Source: Sciurus carolinensis (taxonomy: Eukaryota; Chordata; Mammalia; Rodentia; Sciuridae). Taken from it: DNA of 64,000 bases. The stretch covers positions 6,047,503-6,111,502 of the forward strand of contig NC_062229.1 of NCBI RefSeq assembly GCF_902686445.1, in the 5' to 3' direction. Positions 46,569-59,092 of this stretch are shown piece by piece. The number at the start of each line of letters is the position of its first letter. The first letter of the stretch is position 1. The translations under genes were made by a program, and so were the position numbers. Under the pieces are notes generated by a model. The model was not told the DNA's origin and made no database searches. It saw nothing but the letters and a program-made list of their open reading frames with translations.

Positions 46569-47720
46569 CTGAGATGCTGAACAACAATCTTCTTGAATCC
46601 AGCTAGGTAAATACGGTCCCATATTTAATGCTTTGCATGTGTCATTTATCTATTGAATTCATTTTTAATTGAGTTCTATTATTCTGATGTTTTAAAATAT
46701 GCCTCACAAAAAAATTAAAGTTGCCTGCCTATTTTTCTACATGACCATCATTCCCAGTGGTCATTTCAGCAAAAGAATCACTACCCAGGTATTTGCATTT
46801 ATTACACTTGGAAGGTTCTCTTTCTTTTGTCTTTCCTCAATTGCCCTGACACATCCTTTCCTATCAAGGAATAGATAGTGCTACCTGTGATAATCCATGA
46901 GAGTAAAACAAGATTCAAATATTAGGGACCCACAGGCCAGCACTGTAACCGGTATCTTTGTTTTATACATTTCTCAACATGAAATAGCCCCAAAATTGTT
47001 TCCAGGTGTCTTGAAGTGTAATTCAATAAAATCCACACAGATTCAAAGTGTTCAATCTGGTGGTGGGATCTCTGTATGCATTACCAAATGAAAACCCCAA
47101 TCATGTTAGTTGAAACATCAATCATGTAACTCCAACTATAGAAATACAACATTCAGGCTTCTCTTGAATTGAATATTTGTTCCATTTGCAAAGCATGTGG
47201 TGGAATCTGGATCAAATTAAGAGTGCTTGACACCAATATCCCACCGAGAGGTAAATTCTGTCACAGCATCTTCTGTCTCTCCCTGTGACAAAGAACACTG
47301 TACTACAGGGACACACCTAGCAGGACCCTGACTGTCTTGTAAGTATGTGTTTCTTCTAGGTTTACATTTTATGAAGATGAGCAAAATGTTTCTATTTTCA
47401 TGTTTTCTTAGATGTCTACATATTTCATTATTTTCCTCTTATTTTGCCAAATATTTTTCTTTAAAAATTAGTAATGCCACCTGCCATCTTAAGGGAAGAA
47501 CTCCTGAGGATGAGAGAGAACATCAGATGCAGATTCACAAGCTTCCCTCAGAATCCATTGCTCTACAGGAGGACTTAACCTCCACTGGCAGCTCTCTTCA
47601 TCTTCAAGCATGGAGAAAGCCCTTTGGAGTTTTCTCAGGTCCACCAAAATGGATGCAGTCCATCTGCTAAAGAAATTTCATGAGTAGGGATGAAGGCATT
47701 TTTAAAATATAGTTAAGACA
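46569..47720. other. Predicted intron, nothing recognised
   Basis: No supported gene or named repeat. A 107-codon plus frame at 47347-47670 has no family resemblance. Confidence 0.4.
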
Positions 47721-47721
47721 C

Positions 47722-47840
47722 ATGAGTGCTTGAGACTGGGTCTTGCTGTGCTGGTCATGCTGGTCTCCAAGCTGCAGGCCTCCTGCCCTAGCCTGCCACG
47801 TAGCCTGGATCACAAGCAGCTGGCACTGCAGCTGGCTGAG
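47722..47840 (-). mobile_element. Old B1/7SL-derived SINE fragment
   Basis: The plus strand reads GAGACTGGGTCTTGCTGTG, then TCCTGCCCTAGCCTGCC, the reverse of a 7SL-derived monomer. It is diverged and lacks the ID half. Confidence 0.6.
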
Positions 47841-48439
47841 AGGGACACACTTTGAAGGACAGGGAAAGATGAGAAGCTTTAGTCATAAAGAAAATATTAC
47901 TGCTACAAAAGTGTATTATGTGATCTGGGAGATCATTTAACAGTGCTAGTTCTGTACTATCCAGATGTATTGAGAGAGCTTGGTCCAGAGTGAACTCAGC
48001 ACTCAGAAAATCGGAGGTCAAACCCAGTCTGGTCAAAGCACTCACTGCAGACCTCACATCCATGACATCACCTCACCGTACCTAGGTGTCCTCACAAGTA
48101 AATGGAAGTGATCATAGGAACTAACACATCTGCAATTTCAAAAGACTTCCTGGTGATTCTGAAGCAATGTAAGGTTAAGGAATCTTTGCAATAGACAAAG
48201 ATTTCAAAACTGCATTCATGACATTTTTAAAGGCAGAGGAAGTTTCTGACTGAATAGCATGTCTTTGAACTTGTTTCTATCTAAGAACTCAGAATAGCAA
48301 ATGAAACATAGCACATGAAAAATATTTTATAAGAGAGTAGAAGCAAAATCGGTGTAATTGAAGAACTGAGGAAGAAAGTAAAAGTGAAAAAGTCTGAACA
48401 TTCACTGGATTCTACTACCAGCCAGAGAAAAAGTTTGGT
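47841..48439. other. Predicted intron, nothing recognised
   Basis: No ORF or repeat that I can support. Confidence 0.4.
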
Positions 48440-48545
48440 GTATAATGACCAGGTTCTCAACACTCAGCATACATAAGAGTCATTTGGAGGGCTTGTTGAA
48501 ACACTGACTGCTGGTCTATCACCCAGAGTTTCTCTTCATTTCTGT
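48440..48545 (+). repeat. MER5-like DNA transposon remnant upstream of OR exon
   Basis: GGTTCTCAACACTCAGCATAC..., TTTGGAGGGCTTGTTGAAACA and CCCAGAGTTTCTC follow the order of MER5. It is in the same orientation relative to the receptor as the copies upstream of 7405-8349 and 15103-16037. Confidence 0.6.
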
Positions 48546-48627
48546 CATTAATGCAAATGAAGCTGCAATTATTGAAACATTTTATTACCTTTTTATCCCC
48601 AACATTTCCATCAGATGCTTCAACACC

Positions 48628-49557
48628 ATGGAAATAAGAAACCAAACAGAATTCCTCCTTCTGGGACTGACAGAGGACCCGGCACTGCAGCCCCTCATCT
48701 TTAGCCTGTTCCTGTCCATGTACCTGGTCACCATCCTGGGAAACCTGCTCATCATCCTGGCTGTCAGTTCTGACTCCCACCTCCACACCCCCATGTATTT
48801 CTTCCTCTGCAGTCTCTCCTTGAATGACATCTGCTTCAGTACAAGCACCATCCCAAAGATGCTCCTAAATATCCAAACACAGGACCAGAGCATCACTTAC
48901 ACAGGCTGCCTCTCCCAGGTCTGCTTTGTCATAATTTTTGCTGTCTTGGAAAATTTTCTCCTTGCAGTTATGGCCTATGACCGCTATGTGGCCATTTGTC
49001 ACCCCCTGAGTTATACAACCATCATGAACCTCTGCCTCTGTGTCCTTCTGGTCCTGACATCTCTGTCCATAAGCACTGTTGATGCCCTGTTTGACACTCT
49101 GATGATACTGAGGCTGTCCTTCTGCACAGACCTGGAGATCCCCACTTTCTTCTGTGAACTACCTCAGATAATCAAACTGGCCTGCTCTGATACACTCATT
49201 GATAATATCTTGATATACATTGAAACTTGCATATTCGGTGGTCTTCCTCTCTCTGGAATCATTTTCTCTTATATTCACATTGTGTCCTCTATCTTGAGAA
49301 TTCCATCATCAGAAGGGAAGCAGAAAGCCTTTTCCACCTGTGGGTCTCACCTGTCTGTTGTCTCCTTGTTCTATGGGACAGTTTTTGGGGTTTACATTAG
49401 CTCTGCAATGACTGACTCCCCACGGAAGACTGTAGTGGCCTCAGTGATGTACACTGTGGTCCCTCCCATGCTGAACCCCTTCATCTACAGCCTGAGGAAC
49501 AGGGACGTGAAGGAGGCCTTGAGGAAGCTCATCAGTAGGCTAACTTCACTTTTATGA
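48628..49557 (+). CDS. Intact olfactory receptor, family 7-like
   Basis: A 309-residue seven-transmembrane odorant receptor of cilia of olfactory sensory neurons, expected to signal through G-alpha-olf to adenylyl cyclase. Features in order: N-glycosylation NQT at residues 5-7, TM1 GN at 38-39, LHTPMYFFL at 52-60, conserved Cys94 pairing with the loop-2 cysteines (166, 176, 186), [13 protein letters not shown] at 115-127, SY in TM5 at 214-215, KAFSTCGSH at 233-241, and NPFIYSLRN at 283-291. Length is normal for the family. The start is the ATG in ACACCATGG, 13 bases after an acceptor-like AG (48613-48614). The closest family is OR7, but no orthologue name is safe. It is the only copy in the window with no defect. 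The likely 5' exon is E3. The ligand is unknown. Confidence 0.95.
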   Translation: MEIRNQTEFLLLGLTEDPALQPLIFSLFLSMYLVTILGNLLIILAVSSDSHLHTPMYFFLCSLSLNDICFSTSTIPKMLLNIQTQDQSITYTGCLSQVCFVIIFAVLENFLLAVMAYDRYVAICHPLSYTTIMNLCLCVLLVLTSLSISTVDALFDTLMILRLSFCTDLEIPTFFCELPQIIKLACSDTLIDNILIYIETCIFGGLPLSGIIFSYIHIVSSILRIPSSEGKQKAFSTCGSHLSVVSLFYGTVFGVYISSAMTDSPRKTVVASVMYTVVPPMLNPFIYSLRNRDVKEALRKLISRLTSLL

Positions 49558-51899
49558 TTAGTCATTTGCTTTGTATTTAGATTTCTAGAGTAAGCTGAAG
49601 TGACAGGATTCCTAGGAACCATGAATTCCTGATACTCTGGTTCAATCTTCATATAAACTTGTGAAACAATGTAATGATAAGGTACATTTTAAGGTGACTT
49701 GAAACCCAGTTTTGCTTTTTGTGTAGCTCTTTGGTTTGGACCCATGATTTCCATTGCTAAACCAAGTCCCTTCCTGGAGATTCACAGAAGTAGAACCTGT
49801 AGGAGGGATACAGGTTTTAGGAAATTTTGTTGCTGTACACACTTAGAAAAGTTGGTGATGGTTGAAAGGGCCAGAAAAATATTTAAGCAAATCTGTGGTG
49901 ATTTAAGTCATGAGAATTTCATCTTTATGGTAGTCTTACTGATGTACTTGCAAAGACTCAGAAGTAAATACAAAGATCACTTCTTTGAAAATCACATTCT
50001 TCTGAGATAAAAACAGTGTCCACCACACTCAGATTCATTGCCTATAAACTTCACATAATTAGATAATATCAGTCTTTTGAGATGATTGGGATAGAGGTGA
50101 TACTTATCAGTGAAGCTGTCATTCAGTCCTTCTACAATAAGTACAGTCTAACACTAATGTGATCTAACTTCAAAGAGTGTTACTTTTTCGTACAAGGACT
50201 TCTAAGATAGGAAATGTACAGAGCAGGACTTGTATATATCCTCCTCCTATATGTCCATAGGTGGCGTCCACCTAGAACTACTTGCCTTCCAAGACACCAG
50301 GAGGTAGCAACAAATTCAGGTATTATTCCTAAACTGATGCTGGATACAGAAGACTCAATGTGCTTCCTATTTGTCTGTTGACAAATAGACATGTATCTTT
50401 TCCATGAATCTACCGGACTGCATCTCTGTAGTGGGCTAAATAGTGGCCTCAAAGTATGTCCAGAATCTTTCCCAAGAACTTATGATGAGCTTATTCTATA
50501 AATGCATGAATATTAATCATTTGAGAAATGAGGATCTTTTCTTCGATGTATGGGTGGGAATTCAGTGTAAGTACAAGCTTCCTGTGAGAGAAGGAATTGG
50601 AGAAGACAGGAGAAAAGGAGAAGGTGTAGTAACCATGGAGAAAGAAATCCCATTGATGTACCCAGTTTTTGATCATTATTGCCCTAGAAAACTGCCATTT
50701 TATAGGACTGTGGTGTATTTTTATCACTCTGTAGGGTTATATATTCCATAAGTGTATTTTCTATACTGCTTTGGAAAAATTAAATATTCTAAGGGAATTC
50801 CATGTGTTACCTTAATTCTCACATCATACGTCAAATCTGTTCTGTTGTGCTCAGCAATTATTTATTCAATTTCAATATCCATATTTTAAATTGTGTTTTG
50901 CAACACCGAATATAAGCATTTGTGATGTTGATGACATATCAGTATCTTTATCTGATGTTTAAATTGAATATTTTTCTGAATATTCTCTGTGTCTTTGGAA
51001 AGAAATGAAATTCCGTCTCACACTTGGGGTGTGACTGGCTATTGCAGGGTAACTCCCTATCTTGGGAAGCTCCAGAGAGTTATTTCCTAAGTGACTCCTC
51101 CCTTGTACCTTCCCAGTGGCATGTTCCTGGTGTTCCACGTCATCCCCTCACCTTTCACTTACTTGACCATCTAAGGCTGTGAAGCATCACTGACTTACTT
51201 TACAACTCTCTTATGAGCTTCAGTGTCATTTCACATAATATTGATCAGTTATTTTCTCTTGACTGAAACATGTATGTTCAAAATATTTCATATTTCCAAA
51301 CATCTAGTAGCTCTTTATGTAACCATGATATCAGTCTTTTTTGTATAGACTGTAAATTAATTCTTCATTCATGTTTCTGCTTTATTCATGGGTTTTGTGA
51401 TATTTAAAAGATGCTCTCAAATGTTGACTTTTCTTACTTTTTAATAACTCCATATCATCATAGTCCTTGATAGATTTTGACACTGAAACTTCAACTTTGC
51501 CTCAGTAGGACTGATATAACCTGCCTTTCCCATTCAGCACTGGTTCACATGAGATTTGTTTTTGCCCGTGATGTTAGAATGGAATCAGAATCATTTTCAG
51601 TATTTTGCACCTTTTTAAACAACTATCCATTTAGTGTATTATCAATTTGGAAATAAAGAAGCAGCTTACTTATGGGTTCATGTTTTCTACACTTTTTCTA
51701 AACCCTAGAACTGTCCTGTCTATGCTTGCACTAATATCATCTGTCTTAGAGATGGTACCTCACAAGTCAGTTAAAGTACATTCCTCGTAGGAATGAAGAT
51801 TTTAGTTACAATCCCAAAGGTACCCTGTTCATAGGCTCACTTTTTTTATGATTATTTGTAATTTTCTACACTCATCCATGCCTTTTCATATTTTCTTTA
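49558..51899. other. 3' flank of the intact OR and intergenic sequence
   Basis: The first 1.2 kb resembles 60759-62140 (the 3' flank of the receptor at 59823) in scattered blocks, for example ATTCAGAAG- and GATGCTGGATACAG-type segments near 50340 and 61850. A MaLR-like fragment is annotated at 50430-50545. Beyond 50760 nothing is recognised. Confidence 0.45.
50430..50545 (+). mobile_element. Possible MaLR-type LTR fragment
   Basis: GTGGGCTAAATAGTGGCCTCAAAG-like order followed by AATCTTTCCCAAGAACTTATG suggests the start of an old mammalian LTR. Weak, by eye. Confidence 0.35.
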
Positions 51900-52794
51900 T
51901 TATTTCACATGCTTCAAATTAATGGAGGTAAAGCAGTATAGTATGATACCACAATGCTACCTTGATTCATGGGTATGAAATAACAAATAAAATTGTGATG
52001 GATTTAAATAAACAAGTTCATGCAGAAAGAGTTAAGATTGAGTGAATGATGTTGATGAACATGTGAAAATATTCAATTCACTAGTGATAAAATGTCTGTA
52101 ATCAGCCACTAACACAGACACTGTCTCCATGTATTCATTATGGTTGAAATCTCACTGTGACTCCTGGGAGGATCAATAAACCAGCACAGCACTGTTTGCC
52201 AGTGAGGCAAACTCTTAAATCACTGTTAATAATTAATCATAATTTGAACCCATGATACCCTCATATGGTAAAAAATGTACCCTGGTACTTTGGTGATATT
52301 TGAAACAGCAATCATGGAACTCTTAAAAGGGACTGATGTAAATGTCTCTATTGATCAATCATAACTAATTGTAAATTACAAATGAGAATCTAATGAGCAA
52401 AGTACATAGCATAAAGATTAAGATTCATGCAACATTCAGTGACTTTTAGAGTAAAACTGCTCTAAATGCATTTTGGCAATGTATTAGTTATAGTAAAAAT
52501 ATTTCATTTACCCACAGCAAAAACAAACCTATGATTCAAATATAAAGCTAGAATCAGACTCCACAACTGCCATTGTTGTAGCTGAAGGAAGGCTGGAACC
52601 CAGGTAGAGAAGGGTGGCTCAGGCATGTGTGCAAGATAGGGAAGCGTGGGGAGGCAGGGACGGGGACACAAGATGTGCAACTTGGTTCTGCAGACTAAGG
52701 GCCTGGGCCTCCGGAATGGTCTATCTAGAGGCTTGGTCCCTAAGGACTTACAGCAGTCTTAGGGTCAAAGAGAAAGATCAATGTCGAATAAAAA
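51900..52794. repeat. OR upstream cassette, similar to 43214-43760
   Basis: Blocks at 51950-52560 match 43214-43760 as described for that entry. The remaining part, 52560-52790, carries no recognisable E-type exon, although an E module would be expected there. The 63-codon frame at 52614-52805 has no support. Confidence 0.4.
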
Positions 52795-53899
52795 CAGAGA
52801 AATGAATTATGATATAATAATACAGCTCATCCTCATTGTGGTAAATTAGCTAAATATAAATTTAAAATTAGCTAAATAGAAATGAAGCTGAACATAAATT
52901 AAATCTGTATTACATAGAAAGTTCCATGACATGCACAGTGTAATGCTATTTATTAGATGTAGCTTTCTAGATTAGAAAAAGCAATTGTTTGTAGAGGAAT
53001 AAGTACTAATACAATAAAAACCACAGGGTAATCATATTTATCACATTAATGTCCTGATTAAGCTGGGTAATGGAAAGAAAGAAGATCATACAACAAGCTT
53101 GGCTTCAGTTGCATGAGGATCATTTGCTGCAATGAAAGTAATTAAAGTCAGGACTGTGAAGTTGGGAATTTGATAATGTTGAATAGGGTGCCCAACCCCT
53201 CGTTTTGGTTTTCTATAATTTTGTTATGCTTGGATGATCCATAATGAAAATCACACAATGTGTGAATTTGAATATGCATTTAAAAGTTTTCCTCAAAATA
53301 TTGTATAGAAGTCGGAGAATTTATATACCCCATTGTTTTAAGAGATATGCAAAGCCACCTAATACGACAGGCAACATTGAGCAAAGTATCTGCACATCTA
53401 ACTACATAGACAGAGTTGTTTGCTCAGACACATTTTCTTCCTTATTCCTTCTTCTTTTTAATTTTTATGTATTTCATTGGGTTACAATAATGCCTTACAG
53501 TGCTGATTACATAACTTGGAACAATCATTTTGGACAACTGGTAAAAAATTCTAAATATACATATGACTAGACACCTAACAGAAATAAATGCTAATGTCCA
53601 TCAAAAAATACACATGAGATACATAAAAGAGAAGAGTTAGAAATATCTCATGTGCCCATCTCATGTGTATTTATAGGAGTCAGATACTTTTCAGGGGCTC
53701 ATAGCAACAAATAGGCAGAAACAAAATTTAAGCCCAGGATTGTCAAAAACTATTCATACTGTTCACTGTACTAGAAGGAAATCAGGTACTCAGGCAGCAG
53801 TATTGGGCTATGCTCAGAGACCCAGGCAGTACACACATTTTCTCCTCTACTTGTAATAAAATTTCCATATAATAAAAGATATTTAAACAACAGAGCAAA

Positions 53900-56290
53900 A
53901 TGATCAAGTGGGGTCCACCCTGGGGATGCAAGGTTAGTCAACATAGCAAATCAATAAACATGATTTATCACATCAGTTGACTTAAAGACAAGAATCATAT
54001 GATCATCTCAGTAGATGCATAAAAAACCCTGGACAAAATACAGCAACCCTTCATGCAAAAACAGTAGAAAAACTAGGGATAACTCAACATTATAAAAGTG
54101 TTATTTGCTACACCCAAGTCCAGCATCATTATGAATGGAGAAAAATAAAAAGCATTCCCTCTAAGAACTGGAACAAGACAAGAATGCACTCTTTCACCAA
54201 CTTTATTCAACATCATCTTTGAAACATTAACCAGAGCAATTAGACAGAAGAAAGAATTAAAAGGATATGAGTAGGAAAAGAAGAGCTCAAACTATCACTA
54301 TTTGCTAATGATATGATTCTATATTTAGAAGAACCAAGAATTCCACCAGAAAACTTCTAGAATTAATAAATGAATTCAGCAAAACACCAGGATAAAAAAT
54401 AAATATCTATAAATCAAAAGCATTTCTATACATAAATGATGAATCCACTGCAAGAGAAATTAGGAAAATTACCCCATTCACGATAACCTAAAAAAAAAGT
54501 GAAATACTTGGGAATCAATCTAACAGAAGAGGTGAAAGAACTCTACAATGAAAACTACAGAATACTAAAGAAAGAAAATGAAGAAGACCTTATAAGATGG
54601 AAAGATCTCCCATGCACTTGAATAGTTAGAATTAACATTGTCAAAATGGTCATTCTACCAAAAGTGTTATACAGATTTACTGTAATCCCTATTAAAATTC
54701 CAATGACATTCTTCATAGATATAGGAAAAGCATCATGAAATTCATTTGGAAAAATAAGAGACTCAGAGTAGCTGAATCAATCTTTAGCAAAAAACTGAAG
54801 CAGGGGGCATCACAACCCCAGACCTCCAAATATACTAGAGACCTATAGTAATAAAAACAGCATGGTATTGGCATCAAAACAGACACATAGACCAGTGCTA
54901 CAGAATAGCAGACATAGAGAAAAGCACACAAAAATACAGCTACGTATTACTAGACAAAGGCACCAAAAACATATATTGGAGAAAAGGTAGCCTGTTCAAC
55001 AAATGGTGCTGGGAAAACTGGAAATTCATATGTAGCAAAATGAAATTAAACCCCTATCTCTCACTCTGCACAAAAGTCAACTCCAAGTGTATCAAGGACC
55101 TAGGAATTAGACCAGACACCCCAAGCCCATTAGAAGAAAAGTAGGCCCAAATCTTCACCATATAAGCATAGGAACTGGCTTACTTAACAAGGCCCTTAAA
55201 GCACAAGAACTAAAATCAAGAATCAATAAGGGGGATGGATTCAAACTAAAAAGCTTCTTCTCAGCAAAAGAAATAATCAATAACATGAAGAGGGAGCCTA
55301 CAGAATGGGAGAAAATCTTGTACCTCAGAGCATTAATCTCCAGAATATATAAAGAACTCAAAAAATTAACACACACTCACACACAAAATAACCCACTCAA
55401 CAAATGGGCTAAGGATCTAAAAAGACACTTCACAGAAGAAAGGGAATTGATCAACAAATATATGAAAAATGTTCAACATCCCTAGCAATTAGAGAAATGC
55501 AAATCAAAACTACACTGAGATTTCATCTTGTTCCAGTCAGAATGGAAATTATCAAGAATACAAGGAACAATAAATGTTAGTGAGGATGTGGGGAAAATGG
55601 TTCACTCCTACATTTCTGGTGGGGCTGCAAATTGGTACAACCACTATGGAAAGCAGTATGGAAATTCCTCAGAAAACTTGGAATGGAATCACCATTTGAC
55701 CCAGTTATCCCACTCCTTGGTTTATACCCAAAGGACTTAAAATCAGCACACTACAGTAACACAGCCACATCAATGTTTATAGCAGCACAATTAACAATAG
55801 TTAAGCTATAGAACCAACATAGATGCCCTTTGACAGATGGATGGATAAAGAAAATGTGGTATATATACACAACAGAATATTGCTCAGCCTTAAAGAAAAG
55901 TGAAATAATGTTATTTGCAGGTAAATGGATGGAGTTGCAGAATATTATGATAGGCAAAATAAGTCAAACCCAAATAACCAAAGACTAAATATTTTCTTTG
56001 ATATGCAGATACTAATTCACAATAAGGAGTTGGTAGCTAGGGAAGAATAGAGATACTTTGGATTAGACAGAGAGCAGTGAAGGGAGAGATGGGGATATGG
56101 GGATAAGAGGATAGTAGAATTAATAAGACATGATTACCCTATTCACATATATGATTACACAACCAGTATAACTATACACCATATAAAACCAGAAGAAGGA
56201 GAAGTTATATTCCATTTATGTATGATGTGTCAAAACACATTCTACTGTGATGTATAACTAATTAGAACAAATAAAAAATTGTTAAAATAT
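53900..56290 (+). mobile_element. LINE-1, 2.4 kb, 5' truncated in RT (L1 D)
   Basis: It begins inside the RT domain and ends with a 3' UTR and AATAAAAAATT near 56280. Its 3' end differs from that of L1 B and L1 C, so it is an older or different subfamily. The active-site motif reads FAND near 54303-54314, losing one Asp, and many stops are present. It lies between the two halves of duplication B. Confidence 0.85.
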
Positions 56291-56516
56291 AATTTAATTA
56301 ATCCTGTTTCCTGATATGATAAACTGGGTAGCACATAAAATGGAAGGTAGGTATTTATTTGTAAGTTCAATGTGTTTTATGTACCAGGTGATAAATGGAG
56401 GTGAGCAGACTCATTGGAGTGTCCTGGGTGATGTAGGGTTGGCCTCATGGGTCAGGAGAGGAGCCACCATGATTTCCTCTGTTCTACAGATTTGGTCTTA
56501 TGGACATGCACTCCTG

Positions 56517-56743
56517 GGATCAGGATGACAGTAACATTTCTGGTATAATGAGGAGCTGTGGGTATTGAGCCCCAAGGGACACAGAGACTGGAGGTGTCAG
56601 CTAGTGAGAACCTCACTCAGAAGCCCAGGAAACCAGGAAGCAACAGTTGTGCCTTCAACCAGAGATGGTCCTTCCTGAGCTGGAGCCCACAGGCTCACAG
56701 TGTGTCTTCCATCTTAAGAACACATTTCTATCTCCACATCCAG
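56517..56743 (+). promoter_or_regulatory. OR 5'-exon/promoter module F2 with splice donor
   Basis: It runs from GGATC (56517) to ATCCAG followed by GTGAGG, a strong donor with GT at 56744-56745. The palindrome CCCAAGGGA is at 56571-56579. The TATA-like element of F1 is degraded here (GATAAAT near 56390). It is 3.06 kb upstream of the acceptor AG at 59807-59808 of the receptor at 59823. Confidence 0.6.
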
Positions 56744-56890
56744 GTGAGGTGCTGGGTCATTCCTAAGGAAGCATTGAGGGAAGTTCAGGCAGAGGATGAG
56801 GAGAAGCAGGTCCCTGGACTCTGCTGCCCAACTCCACCTCCTGACACATTCTCTTCACATTTTTGACAATTTTCAATCATTTTTCATAAT

Positions 56891-58011
56891 ACTGGGCACC
56901 TGCTCTCTCTGGACAGCTGCAGGGAACTAATCACATCCTAACAGTGGAATTTAAGATAAAGGAAAAACTGCGTATATCAATATTAATCAATAAAATAAAG
57001 TGCCTCAGCATGTACAAATACGGTACAATGAATCCTAATGGTAAGTGTAATTACAATGCACGCATAAAAGTATGAAAAAATGAATAAAGTACTTAAGAGT
57101 GCCACTTGTAAATGCAGTGTACAGTAAGATTCTGTTTACATAAAGTTTTAAAAATGCAACATGAAGCAACTTCTATCTTCTGGAAGAATAATACCAGACT
57201 TAATGAAAATTCCTGGAGAATAATATCTATAAATATTATCTGACTGTTTCCATAGGGAAAGAAACAAATGAAGTGTGAGCAAGTACATAAAGCAAGGGAA
57301 TTCAGTTATGGTTCTATCATTTACTTTATTTACTGCAATAAAAATACAAAAAGCAAGAGTGAAATGTGCATTTACTGCTGAGTAATGAGTGCAATCCCTT
57401 CTTGATTCATTATACTTTAAATCTTTCATCATACTTTAAATATAATGAATAATTATGTACCTTTATGGGTTATGAAAATTTTAATTTTTACATGTTGTAG
57501 AATTTATGTAAATAATTTTTCCTACTTTAGAAATTCATGGTTTTGTAAACCAAGTGTTTGATTTATGTATTATGATTTTCTTTGCATTGCTATACATGTC
57601 AATCTGTGACTAAGGCAAATGAATGGTTGTATCATGGTTGCTGCTTTTCTTTCTTACTTTTACACATAATTGAGATTCTTAAAGATCATTTCAGCACACA
57701 AACTATTCTCTGAAATCTGAATTTGTTGAGCTAGAGATGCTCTCTTTCTTTCTTCTACACCCAAGTGCCCCAACCCATGTCCTTGTATGGGATGAAGAGT
57801 ATTGTGAGATCTTTATCCTGTAAGTCACACACTCACACACACCAAAGGAAGGGTCAGTGTGAGCCTCACCTGCCCAGCACTGTGTGGGTTGCTTGACTCC
57901 ATTCATTTCTCTTCATACAAACTCGTCAATGATGCTTACCCCTATGTTTATTGAGATATATCTGTGCAAACAGCAATTGTACATATTTAGTGTATGCAAA
58001 GTGATGGTTGG
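56891..58011. other. Predicted OR intron with cassette-like blocks
   Basis: 57070-57370 resembles 25950-26240 and 45050-45370; 57640-57950 resembles 27000-27420 and 45490-45800. It looks like a further partial copy of the upstream cassette. No gene seen. Confidence 0.45.
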
Positions 58012-58089
58012 AACAAGTACACTATGAAAGTCATACTACACTACAGCTAGCTCAACAAGTACACTATGAAAGTCATACTACACTAGCTC
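58012..58089. repeat. Small tandem duplication, 42 + 36 bp
   Basis: Two direct copies begin AACAAGTACACTATGAAAG, at 58012-58053 and 58054-58089. The second lacks six bases (ACAGCT) near its end. Confidence 0.95.
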
Positions 58090-58194
58090 AACCAGACAGC
58101 TCCGTCATACAAGGCACCCAGGCTTCTCATCCAGTTGAACGTGGTTTGCCTCCACAACACTAATGCAGGGCACTGAATTAAATTCAGATGTGGG

Positions 58195-58361
58195 AGTATT
58201 TGTGTATGTACACGTATGTATGTCTGTTTATCTACATATATATACATAAACACACCCACTTACATACATACATATACACATGCATATATATGTGCATGTG
58301 TATACACATATATGTGCACTATGCGTATACATATAGATAGATAGATACATACATACATATA
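58195..58361. repeat. TA/TG-rich alternating purine-pyrimidine tract
   Basis: Mixed TATG, TACA and ATAG units with many alternating steps; a short (ATAG)n lies at 58336-58348. Confidence 0.85.
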
Positions 58362-58550
58362 CTGGAGATTGAATCCAGCTCATGACACCTGTTAGACAAG
58401 TGTTCTGTCACCAAGCTACAAAACCTCCCATCCATTTTTTATTTTGAGACAGGTTCTCACTGAGTTGCCCAGGCTGTCCTTGAATTGCTATCCTTCTGCC
58501 TCAGTCTCCCAAGTTGCTACAAGTAGAGGCAAGTGCCACCATACCAGCTG
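58362..58550 (-). mobile_element. B1-dID composite SINE, minus strand
   Basis: The reverse complement shows the B1 half (58445-58550; plus strand GAGTTGCCCAGGCTGTCCTT) and then the ID half (58362-58440; plus strand GATTGAATCCAGC is the B-box complement). The TA/TG tract lies at its 3' end. Confidence 0.8.
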
Positions 58551-59092
58551 CTAGTCTTATATTGTACCAAACAATCGCCATTGAAATCACAGCTTCATCT
58601 TTCCCATGAGAGGGAAGTCTGTTCTATTAAGGGACATCCCTGTTGGAAATCAGAAAATCTAAGCCTGTTTTTCTTATGTGAAGATAAAAAAATTAGTACT
58701 TTCCCATCTGTTTTTGAAGGAATCCATGCATTGTTTTTCCCACTTATTTTTTTTTTCCTTTTTGCTCGCTATTTGATTTAAGGATCTGCTACTTACCACC
58801 CTGAGGGAAGAAATTTCCTTAGAATGAGATGAAGAATGTCTCAAAAAGAGTTACTGAGTTTCTCACAGAATTAACTTCTAAGGCAGATTGCTTGGGTTTC
58901 CAGGGACAGTTTTACTAAACTTAGGTTTAAAATCAATACATACTAATGCGTGGTCATGACTACCTGGTTGGGGTCTTATCACCAGCTAATGTTAACTTAA
59001 TGCATAGAAGGGAGCATACATTGAGAGCTAAGGAAAACCTGGGAATTTGTACAGTAAGAAACTATTTCAGTAATAAAAGGAAAGGATGAAAC
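58551..59092. other. Predicted OR intron, nothing recognised
   Basis: No ORF or repeat with support; an 82-codon frame at 58533-58781 starts inside the SINE. Confidence 0.4.

Larger units (their letters stand above)
52795..56890. repeat. Segmental duplication B (partner 25865-28795)
   Basis: The flanks 52795-53235 and 56290-56870 match copy A directly. Between them sits L1 D, absent from copy A. At 56855-56880 the sequence TCTTCACATTTTTGACAATT is uninterrupted, marking the empty target of L1 B. Confidence 0.7.

Noticed and set aside
47347..47670. 107-codon ORF in the predicted intron before the intact OR
   Set aside because: No family resemblance and no conserved counterpart in the duplicated cassettes.
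48457..48896. Minus-strand ORFs of 103-109 codons
   Set aside because: Shadows of the N-terminal half of the intact OR and its upstream flank.
58195..58361. Possible CRISPR-like or regularly spaced repeat
   Set aside because: It is a degenerate TA/TG microsatellite with no spacers, in a mammalian genome.
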